This document shows, piece by piece, positions 9,185 through 17,686 of a stretch of DNA of 64,000 nucleotides. Position 1 is the first letter of the stretch; each line of letters opens with the position of its first letter. The notes under the pieces were generated by a model, which worked only from the letters and a program-made list of their open reading frames with translations, was not told the origin of the DNA and searched no databases. This DNA comes from Fibrella forsythiae (GTDB lineage: Bacteria; Bacteroidota; Bacteroidia; Cytophagales; Spirosomataceae): positions 248,001 through 312,000 of the forward strand of contig NZ_JAFMYW010000005.1 of the NCBI RefSeq assembly GCF_017353175.1, written 5' to 3'. Position numbers and translations under genes: made by a program.

Positions 9185-9518
9185 GAAGGGCGGTTTTCAA
9201 CATCCTGCGTCTCGTTTACTGGCTCTAGTTTCTGCTTTCTTCAAAAGAGATAGCCGTGACAACTATGCTCGTTTGTTGGCTACGCCATACAACGAGTTAG
9301 CGGAGAGGCAGAAGTTACTCTGTTGCCTTCACACGACGCCTGCCAGGTAAAGATACCGTATTGCCCTTATAACGACCGAGGCAGGCCATGTAAGGTAGCT
9401 AAGCCGCCCGAACGCTGCGAATAAAGCAGCCCTGCCCAACCGAGTCTGTACTCTAGTGATGCCTTGTAGGCATCGCTCAGTACGCATTCCATTTCATTCA
9501 CGGGTTAAACGCACAATC
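9185..9518. other. Gene-free region before the haloperoxidase pair
   Basis: About 330 bases with no convincing frame, no long inverted repeat and no TAnnTTTG element. A frame opening at 9456 continues into the haloperoxidase gene, but its first 21 codons precede a better ATG at 9519. The promoter of the haloperoxidase pair presumably lies here. Confidence 0.4.
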
Positions 9519-10913
9519 ATGAAATTTTCTATATATACGTCCATTTGGACAGTCAGTCAATACGTCTTTCACCTTCGCTATATCCCTATTATTGCCTCTC
9601 TGTGGGTAATAACGGCATGTCAGCCCAATAAAGATGCCGATCCAAATCCGATCCCGGCCGTTACAGATGCTTCGGTGGCCATGCAGTGGATGGATTTGTT
9701 TTTAACGCTCGACCGCTATGCGCCGGGGTATCGACCACCGGTAGCCGCCCGGACATTAGGCTACATTGGTTTGGCAGCCTATGAAACCGTTGTACCTGGC
9801 TCGAAAACGTACCAATCGGTAGCCTCTAAATTCGCCGGTCTGACGGTGCCCAAAATTGATGCCGGAAAATCGTATCGCTGGGACGTAGCCGTCAACGAAA
9901 CGTACTACCTGATGATGAAAAAGTTTTTTCCGCATATTGTTGATGCCGATAAAGAGAAGATTGAGGTATTGTATGTGAAGCTAACGACAGCGACCGGATC
10001 GGCCGATGAGCTGGACCGATCGAAAAAGTTTGGTCAGGCGATGGCCAATGCGGTGTTTGCCTATTCGCAAACCGATGTTGCCGGTGATGTCGCGTACTTG
10101 CGCAACCAACCGGCCGATTATGTGCCCCCAACGGGTGTTGGTAAATGGCAACCTACGGCGCCTGATTTTAGCCGGGCCCTGTTGCCTTATTGGGGAAAAG
10201 TCAGGACGTTTGTCGCTACTGAAGCCGATAAACTGGCTAAGCCGCCGCTCGATTACAGTACGAATATTAAATCAACGCTGTTTGCGCAGGGGCTTGAGAT
10301 TTACACCGCTACGACGCCGATAACGAGGGATCAGCAATGGGTCGGCGATTTCTGGAGCGACGACATTTATAAACTAACGTTTGAACCTGCCGCCCGCTGG
10401 CTAGCGGTTGCCCAGCAGGTTGTGCGTCAGCAAAAGGCACCGCTCGACAAGGCCGTTTACACATACGCAAAACTCGGTATTGGCCTGAGCGACATCGGTG
10501 TAGCCTGCTGGAACTCGAAGTACGTATACAACATCGAGCGCCCTATCACCTACATTCGACGAGCAATCGATCCAACCTGGCGGACGCGGCTGAATAACCC
10601 AATCATTATTCAGGAAGGCGTGACGCCACCGTTTCCGGCCTATCCATCAGGACATTCCTGCTTTGGAGCAGTCTCGGCCGAAATCCTGACCAACATCTAT
10701 GGCTCCAGTTATGCCATGACCGATAGTTGCCATGCAGGACGTACGGAGTTCAACGGCGCCCCCAGAAGCTTCAACAACTTCTATGAAATGGCACAGGAAA
10801 ATGCGTATTCCCGGGTTCTCTTAGGCGTTCATTACCGGATGGACTGCGAAGAGGGGCTACGAATGGGCTACGCAATCGGTCGAAAAGTAAATCAGCTAGC
10901 CTGGACGAAATAA
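9519..10913 (+). CDS. Vanadium-dependent haloperoxidase/PAP2 lipoprotein (copy 1)
   Basis: 464 residues. The signal segment ends in the lipobox VITAC, so it should be a lipoprotein. All three vanadate/phosphate-binding motifs of the vanadium haloperoxidase/PAP2 superfamily are present: K-x6-RP (KYVYNIERP), PSGH (His379, general acid-base) and SR-x5-H-x3-D (SRVLLGVHYRMD, His438, the metal or phosphate ligand). The family either oxidises halides with H2O2 or acts as an acid phosphatase; these residues do not tell the two apart. A related gene follows directly, so the pair is probably a tandem duplication. The start was chosen at ATG 9519 to give a normal lipoprotein signal. Confidence 0.85.
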   Translation: MKFSIYTSIWTVSQYVFHLRYIPIIASLWVITACQPNKDADPNPIPAVTDASVAMQWMDLFLTLDRYAPGYRPPVAARTLGYIGLAAYETVVPGSKTYQSVASKFAGLTVPKIDAGKSYRWDVAVNETYYLMMKKFFPHIVDADKEKIEVLYVKLTTATGSADELDRSKKFGQAMANAVFAYSQTDVAGDVAYLRNQPADYVPPTGVGKWQPTAPDFSRALLPYWGKVRTFVATEADKLAKPPLDYSTNIKSTLFAQGLEIYTATTPITRDQQWVGDFWSDDIYKLTFEPAARWLAVAQQVVRQQKAPLDKAVYTYAKLGIGLSDIGVACWNSKYVYNIERPITYIRRAIDPTWRTRLNNPIIIQEGVTPPFPAYPSGHSCFGAVSAEILTNIYGSSYAMTDSCHAGRTEFNGAPRSFNNFYEMAQENAYSRVLLGVHYRMDCEEGLRMGYAIGRKVNQLAWTK

Positions 10914-11048
10914 CCACAACGGCAAGGTCTCTCACCAGTGAAAAATGGACTCGTTGAGCGGGTGTCTGCTTTCGCTGGTGAGCGATTTTCTGCCACGAAC
11001 TGCCTGGTTTTCAACTATAACTTCTACGCATCAACCTCAGCGCCCACT

Positions 11049-12476
11049 ATGGCAAAGCATCTCTTTATACGTAGTGCACTTACACTCTGTTTACTCTGGA
11101 GCTACAGTTTTTCGGCTCATGCACAATCACCAGCGGCCAGTTCATCAACTGATCCAATTGCAACAATTTGGGCCGATATGACGGTGCGCGTGATGACGAA
11201 AGCGCCTAAAAATACGCCAACGTATGGCTCCCGGGCAATTGGCTATCTTGGCCTAACCATGTATGAAACCGTTGTGCACGCATCGCCAAAGCACCGGTCT
11301 GTATTCAGCAAGTTATCGGCTGCCTATCCGTTGCCAAAACCCGATAAACAACAGGAGTACTGCTGGGAACTGGCCCTGAACGCCGGACAGGCGTATATGC
11401 TCAAGGCACTTTATTCGTACACAAATAGAGAGCAACTTATTGATTCCCTGGAAAGTACCCTACGGCAACGCTATGTTAGCCGCGTGAGTCCGGAGGTCGT
11501 AGAACGTTCTGAGCAATTCGGCAAAGCAGTTGCCACAGCCATTTACGAATGGTCAAAGACCGATGGCGGCCACGAAGGGTATAATCGGAACTTCCCGCCG
11601 GACTATGTACGGCCTGTTGGCGATGGTCTGTGGGTGCCTCCTCTGATTGGGCAATCAAACACCAAGACCCCGATGCATCCAACTTGGGGTCAGAATCGAA
11701 CCTTTTCTAGTCGCAACAGCAAACTTCCACTACCTAAACCGCTGGTGTATTCCACCGATACAACCAGTCAGTATTATAGCCAATACAAAGAAGTATTTGA
11801 GCGAAAAAAAACGCTGACAACAGCCGACCAGGCCACCGTATTGTGGTGGGGCGATGACCCAACCGAAACCTGTTCGCCTCCGGGTCACTCGTATAATCTG
11901 GCGACCATTGCCATTCGGACGAGCCAGGCCGATCTGGTCAAAGCGGCCGAAACGTACGCCCGTGTGGGCATGGCCGTTGCCGATGCCTTCGTTTGCTGTT
12001 GGAAAGTCAAATTTACGTTTATGGTCCAACGGCCTTCTTCCTTTATTCAGCACAACTTCCGAACTACTAAATCGTGGGGTCCTTCATGGCTGCCATTTTT
12101 CCTGGAGCCACCTTTTCCTTCATTTTATTCAGGCCATGCCGTTCAGTCAGCGGCCACAGCTACGGTCCTGACCCACTTATATGGTCATCCGTTTGCCTTC
12201 ACCGATAACACCCATGTAAACCGCCCCGAGCAATTGCCCGATTATTTCTATACCTATCAAAGCCCGGCCCCTGGCAAGTTCACGTATTCGTATCCTGATC
12301 TGGTAAAGCCTCAGATAAAGTATAAAGCCCGGCACTATCAATCCTTTTGGGAGGCCGCTCGGGAATGCGCTGAGTCGAGGCTGATGGGTGGTATTCATAC
12401 GCGCCATGACAACGAAGTAGGATTAGCCGAAGGAACAAAGATTGGCCGTAACATCAATTCATTCCGATGGCACTGA
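11049..12476 (+). CDS. Vanadium-dependent haloperoxidase/PAP2 protein (copy 2)
   Basis: 475 residues from ATG 11049, with a Sec signal peptide cleaved near SAHAQS rather than a lipobox. It has the same three motifs as copy 1: KFTFMVQRP, PSFYSGH and SRLMGGIHTRHD. The regions GYLGLTMYETVV and GYIGLAAYETVV align between the copies, supporting common descent, but overall they are clearly diverged. This copy should be a free periplasmic or exported protein while copy 1 is membrane-anchored. Substrate is unknown. The frame continues upstream of 11049, but the extra N-terminus would destroy the signal peptide. Confidence 0.85.
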   Translation: MAKHLFIRSALTLCLLWSYSFSAHAQSPAASSSTDPIATIWADMTVRVMTKAPKNTPTYGSRAIGYLGLTMYETVVHASPKHRSVFSKLSAAYPLPKPDKQQEYCWELALNAGQAYMLKALYSYTNREQLIDSLESTLRQRYVSRVSPEVVERSEQFGKAVATAIYEWSKTDGGHEGYNRNFPPDYVRPVGDGLWVPPLIGQSNTKTPMHPTWGQNRTFSSRNSKLPLPKPLVYSTDTTSQYYSQYKEVFERKKTLTTADQATVLWWGDDPTETCSPPGHSYNLATIAIRTSQADLVKAAETYARVGMAVADAFVCCWKVKFTFMVQRPSSFIQHNFRTTKSWGPSWLPFFLEPPFPSFYSGHAVQSAATATVLTHLYGHPFAFTDNTHVNRPEQLPDYFYTYQSPAPGKFTYSYPDLVKPQIKYKARHYQSFWEAARECAESRLMGGIHTRHDNEVGLAEGTKIGRNINSFRWH

Positions 12477-12513
12477 GGGTTAAATAGCTATTGCAGGCTC
12501 AATAATAGCCTGA

Positions 12514-13047
12514 CTAGTTGTTTGTTTCGTCCATAATCCACTGCCAAACGTTGCCTTCGTCGGGGTCATGGCTCTGGCCGTTATACTGGAAGCCAATGGA
12601 CTTGAGCAGCCTGTTCGAGTAGTTATCGACTGCAAGCGTGTGCGCCATTACGCGTTTCACGTCTGCATGATCAAGCGCAAACTGGCTCAGGCCCCGAGCA
12701 ACTTCGGTGGCTAACCCTTGCTGGCGATACGGGCTACTGATGGAGTAGCCGATCTCGACTGTTCCTGTGGCATCGGGCTTGCCCTTGAAGCCGCCCATGC
12801 CCACCAGAGTCTGGTCGGCAGCATGAATGGTCAGATAGGCCCACCAACCCTGCTCATGAAGCGAAGTATCATGCTGTAAGCCGTTGAGTGTGTATTCCAG
12901 CGCGCCGGGATGATCAATCCATAAATCGGCCCATTCAGTCGGTACGTGGATAGGTACGTTGCCTACCTGCAGTGGGCGTTTCGCGATCAGGTCACTGATC
13001 ATAGAGGCGCTTGCAGACACAAGCCAAAGGCGTGGTGTTTCGATCAT
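12514..13047 (-). CDS. GNAT-family N-acetyltransferase (RimJ/RimL type)
   Basis: 177 residues starting at MIETPRLWLVSAS, the classic opening of RimJ/RimL-like GNATs. The acetyl-CoA loop is visible as SSPYRQQGLATEVARGL around the centre, and VDNYSNRLLKSIGFQ near the C-terminus is also typical. The family transfers acetyl from acetyl-CoA to an amine; the substrate is not predictable. The start lies 10 bases after the stop of the upstream aminotransferase, so the two are likely co-transcribed. A CAGGTACGTT motif occupies that gap. Confidence 0.85.
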   Translation of the reverse strand: MIETPRLWLVSASASMISDLIAKRPLQVGNVPIHVPTEWADLWIDHPGALEYTLNGLQHDTSLHEQGWWAYLTIHAADQTLVGMGGFKGKPDATGTVEIGYSISSPYRQQGLATEVARGLSQFALDHADVKRVMAHTLAVDNYSNRLLKSIGFQYNGQSHDPDEGNVWQWIMDETNN

Positions 13048-13057
13048 GGCAGGTACG

Positions 13058-14326
13058 TTATGCTTTTGCCAGCGTTTGCAGCGCGGCGACAAACGCGTCC
13101 AGTTCAGTCAGCGAGGTGTAGAGGTTAGGCGTGATGCGAACACCCTGCACATTCGCCGCCGGGTTGTCGATGGCGACCGTCCAGACCTTGTGCTTTTCCA
13201 GCAGCGTTTTAGCCAGCACAGCCGGGGTCATCCCCACCACACCGACGTTGGCAATACCGCAGGACCGTTCGGGTTGGGCGGGCGTGTTCAGCCGAATGTT
13301 GGGCAGGGAACGTACCTGGCTGGTCCAGTATTGCTGGAGATAGCGCAGGCGGGCTTCTTTGGTTTTAATGCCTATTTTTTCGTGGAAACCGATGGCATCG
13401 GCAATGGCCAGGTCGGTATGGACGGGGTGAGTGCCGGTATGGTTCAGTTTGCGGATGTCGTTATCGGTGTAGCCCAGATCGGCGAAAAGCGGCCATAAAC
13501 CCTTTATTTTCTCCTTTTTTACGTAAAGCAGACCTGTACCGATGGGTACGCTTAACCACTTGTGCAGACTGCTGGCGTAATAATCGCAGCCGAGATCAGG
13601 AATGGCGAAATCGAGGTGGGCGAACGCATGCGCTCCGTCGACAAGTACGTCTACGCCGTGCCGATGGGCCATGTCCGTGATCTTTTTCACCGGCAAAACC
13701 TGACCCGTAATGTTCACCATATGGCAGACCATCAGCAGCCGCGTACGAGGTGTGATGGCCTGTTCGTAAAGACGAACGATCTCATCGTCAGAAGCGGGAT
13801 GTACAGGTACGTTCAGTACCTTGTTCACGATGCCGTAGCGCCGGGCCTGCAATTGAAACATGTCGAGCATGGCTCCATAGTCGTGCGAGGCCATGATGGC
13901 TTCGTCGCCTGCTTTCCAGGTTAGTCCCGCAATGACCGTGTCAATGGATTCGGTGGTGTTGCGGGTGATGATCAGCTCGTCGGGTGAGCAACCGGCTAGT
14001 TTGGCCAGACGGTTTCGAGCGACGGCTTTATCATCGAACTGCCGGGTACGCATGTAATAAGAGCCTTCGCGGTTTACATCGCGCACGTGCTGAATGAAGC
14101 TGGTCAGCACCGGCTCGGGCTGAATGCAGTAGTAGCCGTTTTCGAGGTTGATATAGTCGGGCTTGATCTGGTACGCCTGCCTGATCGTCGCCCAGAATGC
14201 TTCGTCGCGCGCCAGTTCAACCGCAGGTACGTTGCTCATGCTGATCAGTAGCTTGTCCAGACTGCCCGGCAGGAGGGGGGCCGCAGCGATAGTTTTAATG
14301 AATTCCCGTTTGGTCATGGTGGTCAT
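13058..14326 (-). CDS. Class V aminotransferase (PLP-dependent, isopenicillin-N-epimerase-like)
   Basis: 422 residues. The N-terminus (TKREFIKTIAAAPLLPGS) resembles a degenerate twin-arginine or anchor sequence as in many Bacteroidota oxidoreductases. The body is fold-type I PLP enzyme: ITRNTTESIDTVI, the DGAHAFAHLD cofactor aspartate and SSLHKWLSVPIG with the Schiff-base Lys. Relatives include cysteine desulfurases and isopenicillin N epimerase; the actual reaction is not known. It sits between the ABM gene (3-base gap) and the GNAT gene (10-base gap) in a three-gene minus-strand unit. Confidence 0.82.
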   Translation of the reverse strand: MTTMTKREFIKTIAAAPLLPGSLDKLLISMSNVPAVELARDEAFWATIRQAYQIKPDYINLENGYYCIQPEPVLTSFIQHVRDVNREGSYYMRTRQFDDKAVARNRLAKLAGCSPDELIITRNTTESIDTVIAGLTWKAGDEAIMASHDYGAMLDMFQLQARRYGIVNKVLNVPVHPASDDEIVRLYEQAITPRTRLLMVCHMVNITGQVLPVKKITDMAHRHGVDVLVDGAHAFAHLDFAIPDLGCDYYASSLHKWLSVPIGTGLLYVKKEKIKGLWPLFADLGYTDNDIRKLNHTGTHPVHTDLAIADAIGFHEKIGIKTKEARLRYLQQYWTSQVRSLPNIRLNTPAQPERSCGIANVGVVGMTPAVLAKTLLEKHKVWTVAIDNPAANVQGVRITPNLYTSLTELDAFVAALQTLAKA

Positions 14327-14329
14327 GCG

Positions 14330-14635
14330 TTAATGAGCATTTTGTACTACCTCGACCGTTTCCGTTGAAAACGCTACTGGTTTATCGGCGAATAACACTT
14401 TGGTAGCGGCCCATGTTGTTCGAAAGAGATCCGACTGGCGGTAGGCTTCCAGGGCTTCGGACGATTCCCAATGGCTGTGCGTCATCCTGACGTTCGGTTG
14501 GTCGAGATCACGCAGCAGCTCCAGGTGAAGACAACCGGGGAATACCCTAATTTTTGCCTTCGACGCGTCGAAGATGGATAGGAAATCAGCCAGACGATCT
14601 TCCTGAAATGTCATGCGGACAAAGCGTATGAGCAT
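14330..14635 (-). CDS. Antibiotic-biosynthesis-monooxygenase (ABM) domain protein
   Basis: 101 residues with the small ferredoxin-like ABM pattern: FPGCLHLELLRDLDQPNVRM then THSHWESSEALEAYRQSDLF. Such proteins are dimeric, cofactor-free oxygenases or quinol-oxidising and scavenging enzymes, and many have no known substrate. It is the first gene of the minus-strand trio with the aminotransferase and GNAT and is divergent from the aldo/keto reductase, with an inverted repeat between them. Confidence 0.8.
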   Translation of the reverse strand: MLIRFVRMTFQEDRLADFLSIFDASKAKIRVFPGCLHLELLRDLDQPNVRMTHSHWESSEALEAYRQSDLFRTTWAATKVLFADKPVAFSTETVEVVQNAH

Positions 14636-14638
14636 AGA

Positions 14639-14712
14639 GTAGGGCCGAAGCTCCAGCTTCGGTAGTTGAATGACCTGCTATAGCACTACCGAAACTGGAG
14701 TTTCGGCCCTAC
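14639..14712. repeat. Inverted repeat between divergent genes
   Basis: Arms 14639-14665 and 14686-14712 are complementary over 27 bases with about three mismatches, and the loop is 20 bases. The arms carry GTAGGGCCGAAG and its complement. It begins just upstream of the ABM start and ends 27 bases before the aldo/keto reductase ATG, in a divergent promoter region where a terminator would have no purpose. Confidence 0.85.
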
Positions 14713-14739
14713 AATTAACCAAACATCAACCTAATTTTT

Positions 14740-15711
14740 ATGAATTACCGCACGTTTGGCCGTACAGGCTGGCAAGTAAGTGAAATTGGCTATGGCATGT
14801 GGGGCCTGGCTGGTTGGACCGGTTCCGACAAGGCCGAGGTACTCCGCGCCCTTCAGCGCTCCGTTGAACTGGGCTGCAACTTTTTCGATACGGCCTGGGG
14901 CTATGCCGAAGGTGTCAGCGAGCAGATTCTGGGTCAGTTGCTGAAAGACAACGCCGATAAGAAGCTGTATGCTGCTACGAAGATTCCACCCAAAAATCGG
15001 GTTTGGCCATCACGAGCCGACTTCTCGATCGACGACGTTTTTCCGCCCGATTATATTGTCGAGTATACCGAGCGTAGTATGAAGAACCTGGGTGTCGAGC
15101 AGATCGACCTCATGCAGTTTCACGTTTGGGAAGATGCCTGGGCCGAGCGTGACGAATGGAAAGAAGTGATCGAACAGCTGACAAAGGCCGGTAAAGTAGC
15201 TGCCTGGGGTGTGTCGGTAAACCGTTGGGAGCCAGATAACTGCCTGAATACACTCCGTACCGGTTTGATCGACGGCGTGCAGGTGATCTATAATATTTTC
15301 GACCAGAACCCAGAAGACAACCTCTTCCCGCTCTGCCGCGAACTGAACATCGGCGTGATTGCCCGCGTGCCCTTCGACGAAGGCACGCTGACAGGTACGT
15401 TTACAAAAGAAACCACCTTCCCGGCCGACGACTGGCGGTCGACCTATTTCGTGCCTGAGAACCTGAACAGCAGCGTCGACCATGCCGATGCGCTGAAACC
15501 GCTAGTGCCTCAGGGTATGACGATGCCCGAACTGGCCCTACGGTTCATCCTGGCTAATTCCGACGTGGCCACGACCATCCCCGGTATGCGCCAGATCAGA
15601 AACGTAGAAGCCAACTGCGCCGCCAGTGACGGAAACGCCCTGCCGGCTAGCCTGTTAGAAGAGTTGAAAGGCCACCGTTGGGACCGTACCCCAACCGAGT
15701 GGAGCCAGTAG
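14740..15711 (+). CDS. Aldo/keto reductase
   Basis: 323 residues, a TIM-barrel NADPH-dependent aldo/keto reductase. The catalytic tetrad is visible: Asp and Tyr in FFDTAWGYAEG, Lys in KLYAATKIPP and His in IDLMQFHVWED. The C-terminal segment TTIPGMRQIRNVEANCAAS is the usual cofactor-phosphate region of this family. The substrate is unknown. It is flanked on both sides by inverted repeats and converges with the SDR gene. Confidence 0.93.
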   Translation: MNYRTFGRTGWQVSEIGYGMWGLAGWTGSDKAEVLRALQRSVELGCNFFDTAWGYAEGVSEQILGQLLKDNADKKLYAATKIPPKNRVWPSRADFSIDDVFPPDYIVEYTERSMKNLGVEQIDLMQFHVWEDAWAERDEWKEVIEQLTKAGKVAAWGVSVNRWEPDNCLNTLRTGLIDGVQVIYNIFDQNPEDNLFPLCRELNIGVIARVPFDEGTLTGTFTKETTFPADDWRSTYFVPENLNSSVDHADALKPLVPQGMTMPELALRFILANSDVATTIPGMRQIRNVEANCAASDGNALPASLLEELKGHRWDRTPTEWSQ

Positions 15712-15716
15712 AAGGA

Positions 15717-15815
15717 TTTGGGATTTTGGATATCGGATTTTGGATTTGTTGCTTACGCTAAAGCAAGCCCGTGCGTCAGCCCAATCCGAAATCCGCAATC
15801 CTAAATCCGACATCC
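15717..15815. repeat. Inverted repeat between convergent genes
   Basis: GGATTTGGGATTTTGGAT-type words on the left and their complements on the right, around GCTTACGCTAAAGC. The same word family recurs at 23994-24090. It fills the convergent gap between the aldo/keto reductase and SDR stops and is a plausible bidirectional terminator here. Confidence 0.75.
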
Positions 15816-15816
15816 C

Positions 15817-16524
15817 TTAGTATTCCTGCGTTAGCGGGTGAACCATGAACTCGTCGATGACGACGTGGGCGGGGCGAGTGAGGATGAACAGCATCGACTC
15901 GGCCATGTCTTCGCTTTGCAGGTAATTCTTTGAGGTTTCGTGGCCGTGGCCTTTGGCGTGGAAATGCGAATCGACCAGGCCGGAGTACACGCCCGATACC
16001 TTGATACCGAACGGACGTACCTCTTTGCGTAAGGCACCCATGAACGCTTCCTGCGCGTATTTACTCGCCGTGTAGAGCGACCCGCCTGCAAACGTGCGCT
16101 TGGCTACGTCAGACGCCACCACTACGATATGGCCACTGCCTTTGGCCTTCAGCGTTGGCAGGGCGGCTTTGGTGAGCAGGAATGTGCCTTTCACGTTAGT
16201 CGCCATCACAGAGTCCCACTCGTCAACACTAATGTCGTCAACATTTTTGAAGACGCCGTATCCCGCATTGTTGATGACGATATCGATGGTGCCGAAGCGG
16301 TCGAGTGCCGTTTTGACCACCAACGCCATGTCGGTTTCGCTGGCTACGTCGCCGGGAACGACCACGATCTTGCCTCTGCCTTCTGTTTCCAGGGCGCTAA
16401 GCTCCTCCGCGTTGCGAGCGGTGGCCAGAACGTTAGCACCGTTTTGCGCCAATAAAAGCGCCGTGGCCCGGCCTATTCCGCGCGAAGCACCGGAGATGAT
16501 GATTGTTTTCTTATCGAGAATCAT
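15817..16524 (-). CDS. Short-chain dehydrogenase/reductase
   Basis: 235 residues, classical SDR length. The Rossmann motif SGASRGIGRATALLL (TGxxxGxG type) and NNAGYG bind NAD(P)H, and the catalytic Tyr-Lys pair is in LYTASKYAQEAF with Ser upstream in VVASDVA. Substrate is unknown. The adjacent aldo/keto reductase has related chemistry but opposite orientation, so they are probably independent. Confidence 0.92.
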   Translation of the reverse strand: MILDKKTIIISGASRGIGRATALLLAQNGANVLATARNAEELSALETEGRGKIVVVPGDVASETDMALVVKTALDRFGTIDIVINNAGYGVFKNVDDISVDEWDSVMATNVKGTFLLTKAALPTLKAKGSGHIVVVASDVAKRTFAGGSLYTASKYAQEAFMGALRKEVRPFGIKVSGVYSGLVDSHFHAKGHGHETSKNYLQSEDMAESMLFILTRPAHVVIDEFMVHPLTQEY

Positions 16525-16634
16525 GTGTATGGCTGGTTATGTTTGGGTACGTCCCGATGCAACGTACCTGAGTCAACACGCTATTCTGCAAAGATGCGGC
16601 GTATCTTGCCGACCGTGTTTATTCCGTCTAAAAA

Positions 16635-17540
16635 ATGATCTACCTCCTCGCCAGCATCCTGCTTTCGGTGATGTTGCTCCTCAATTTTCGCCTGTTTCCG
16701 CGCTACAACGTCAACACCGTGCAGGCCATCAGCCTCAATTACATCGTCTGTTTCCTGACCGGGTATGTGTTGTTGCCATCAGACGTTTCCTTTACACTGG
16801 ATTTTGGCCAGACCTGGACCTGGGTGGCGCTGGGTATTGGGGTGGCGTTTGTCATTACGTTTTTATTGTCGGGCGAATCCACGCAGCGGAACGGCATTAC
16901 GGCTACGTCGCTGGCCAACAACCTGTCGCTGGTGATTCCGGTTTGTGTGAGCCTGTTTGTTCTGGGTACGTCGGGGCGGGCGTTCGACGGCTGGAATTAC
17001 TTTGGTTTGGCGCTGGCGGTAGTGGCTGTAGCGTTGAGCACCTACAAAAGGCCAGTAGAGAACGTACCTGACCAGGCCAGTAAGCGTGGTCTGGTTGCTT
17101 TGCTGCCCGTGGCTGTTTTTCTCATGTACGGATTCACTAATACCATGATCAACTACATGAACGTCGAGTACATTGCCGCGCTGGGAATCAGTCCCGTTGT
17201 TGTAACGCTGACGATGGTTGTAGGCGCCATTATGGCGGGTATGGTGCTGTTCCTCTACCGCCTGGTAAGAGGCCAAGACCGCTTCGAACTATGTAACCTG
17301 GCGGGGGCTGTTACGCTGGGCGTGCCTAACTTTCTGAGCTTCTACACGCTTGTTCTGGCGTTATCTGCTTTTGGCGGCAACGGAGCGCTGGTTTATCCCT
17401 TATACAATATTGGTGTCATTCTTGTGGCTGCTGGGGTAGCTGCGCTCTTCTTCCGTGAAAAACTACTGCCAATAAATAAAGCAGGGTTGGCTTTAGCCGT
17501 GCTGGCTATTGCGCTGATCTCCTGGCAGGAGTTGATCTGA
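16635..17540 (+). CDS. EamA/DMT-superfamily transporter
   Basis: 301 residues with about ten hydrophobic segments arranged as two five-helix halves, the drug/metabolite transporter layout. Helices are obvious from MIYLLASILLSVMLLL at the N-terminus to LALAVLAIALISW at the C-terminus. It should export small metabolites across the inner membrane; substrate unknown. An AACGTACCTG motif lies at 17061 and another just upstream at 16561, between the divergent SDR start and this gene. Confidence 0.85.
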   Translation: MIYLLASILLSVMLLLNFRLFPRYNVNTVQAISLNYIVCFLTGYVLLPSDVSFTLDFGQTWTWVALGIGVAFVITFLLSGESTQRNGITATSLANNLSLVIPVCVSLFVLGTSGRAFDGWNYFGLALAVVAVALSTYKRPVENVPDQASKRGLVALLPVAVFLMYGFTNTMINYMNVEYIAALGISPVVVTLTMVVGAIMAGMVLFLYRLVRGQDRFELCNLAGAVTLGVPNFLSFYTLVLALSAFGGNGALVYPLYNIGVILVAAGVAALFFREKLLPINKAGLALAVLAIALISWQELI

Positions 17541-17597
17541 CCAGCCTGATCAGGTTGCTTAAAGGGCTGGCCGGGAAGCGCGTAGCCGGTTTACGTA

Positions 17598-17670
17598 ACG
17601 CATGCATAATCAACTGATAAACATCTGATTATTAGTTAAATGTCTGTTTATCAGCTGATTACGCATGCTT
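17598..17670. repeat. Imperfect inverted repeat upstream of the subtilase gene
   Basis: Left arm from 17598 (ACGCATGCATAATCAACTGA) pairs with right arm 17641-17670 (rc AAGCATGCGTAATCAGCTGA) with a few mismatches. AT-rich centre. It ends 17 bases before the subtilase ATG, so it could act as a terminator for the transporter transcript or as a regulator site. Its words do not match the other repeats here. Confidence 0.7.
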
Positions 17671-17686
17671 GTTAATCAGCTTCCGA

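Noticed and set aside
16094-17071. 325-residue open frame spanning the SDR antisense and the start of the EamA gene
   Set aside because: It runs antisense to one conserved gene and out of frame through another.
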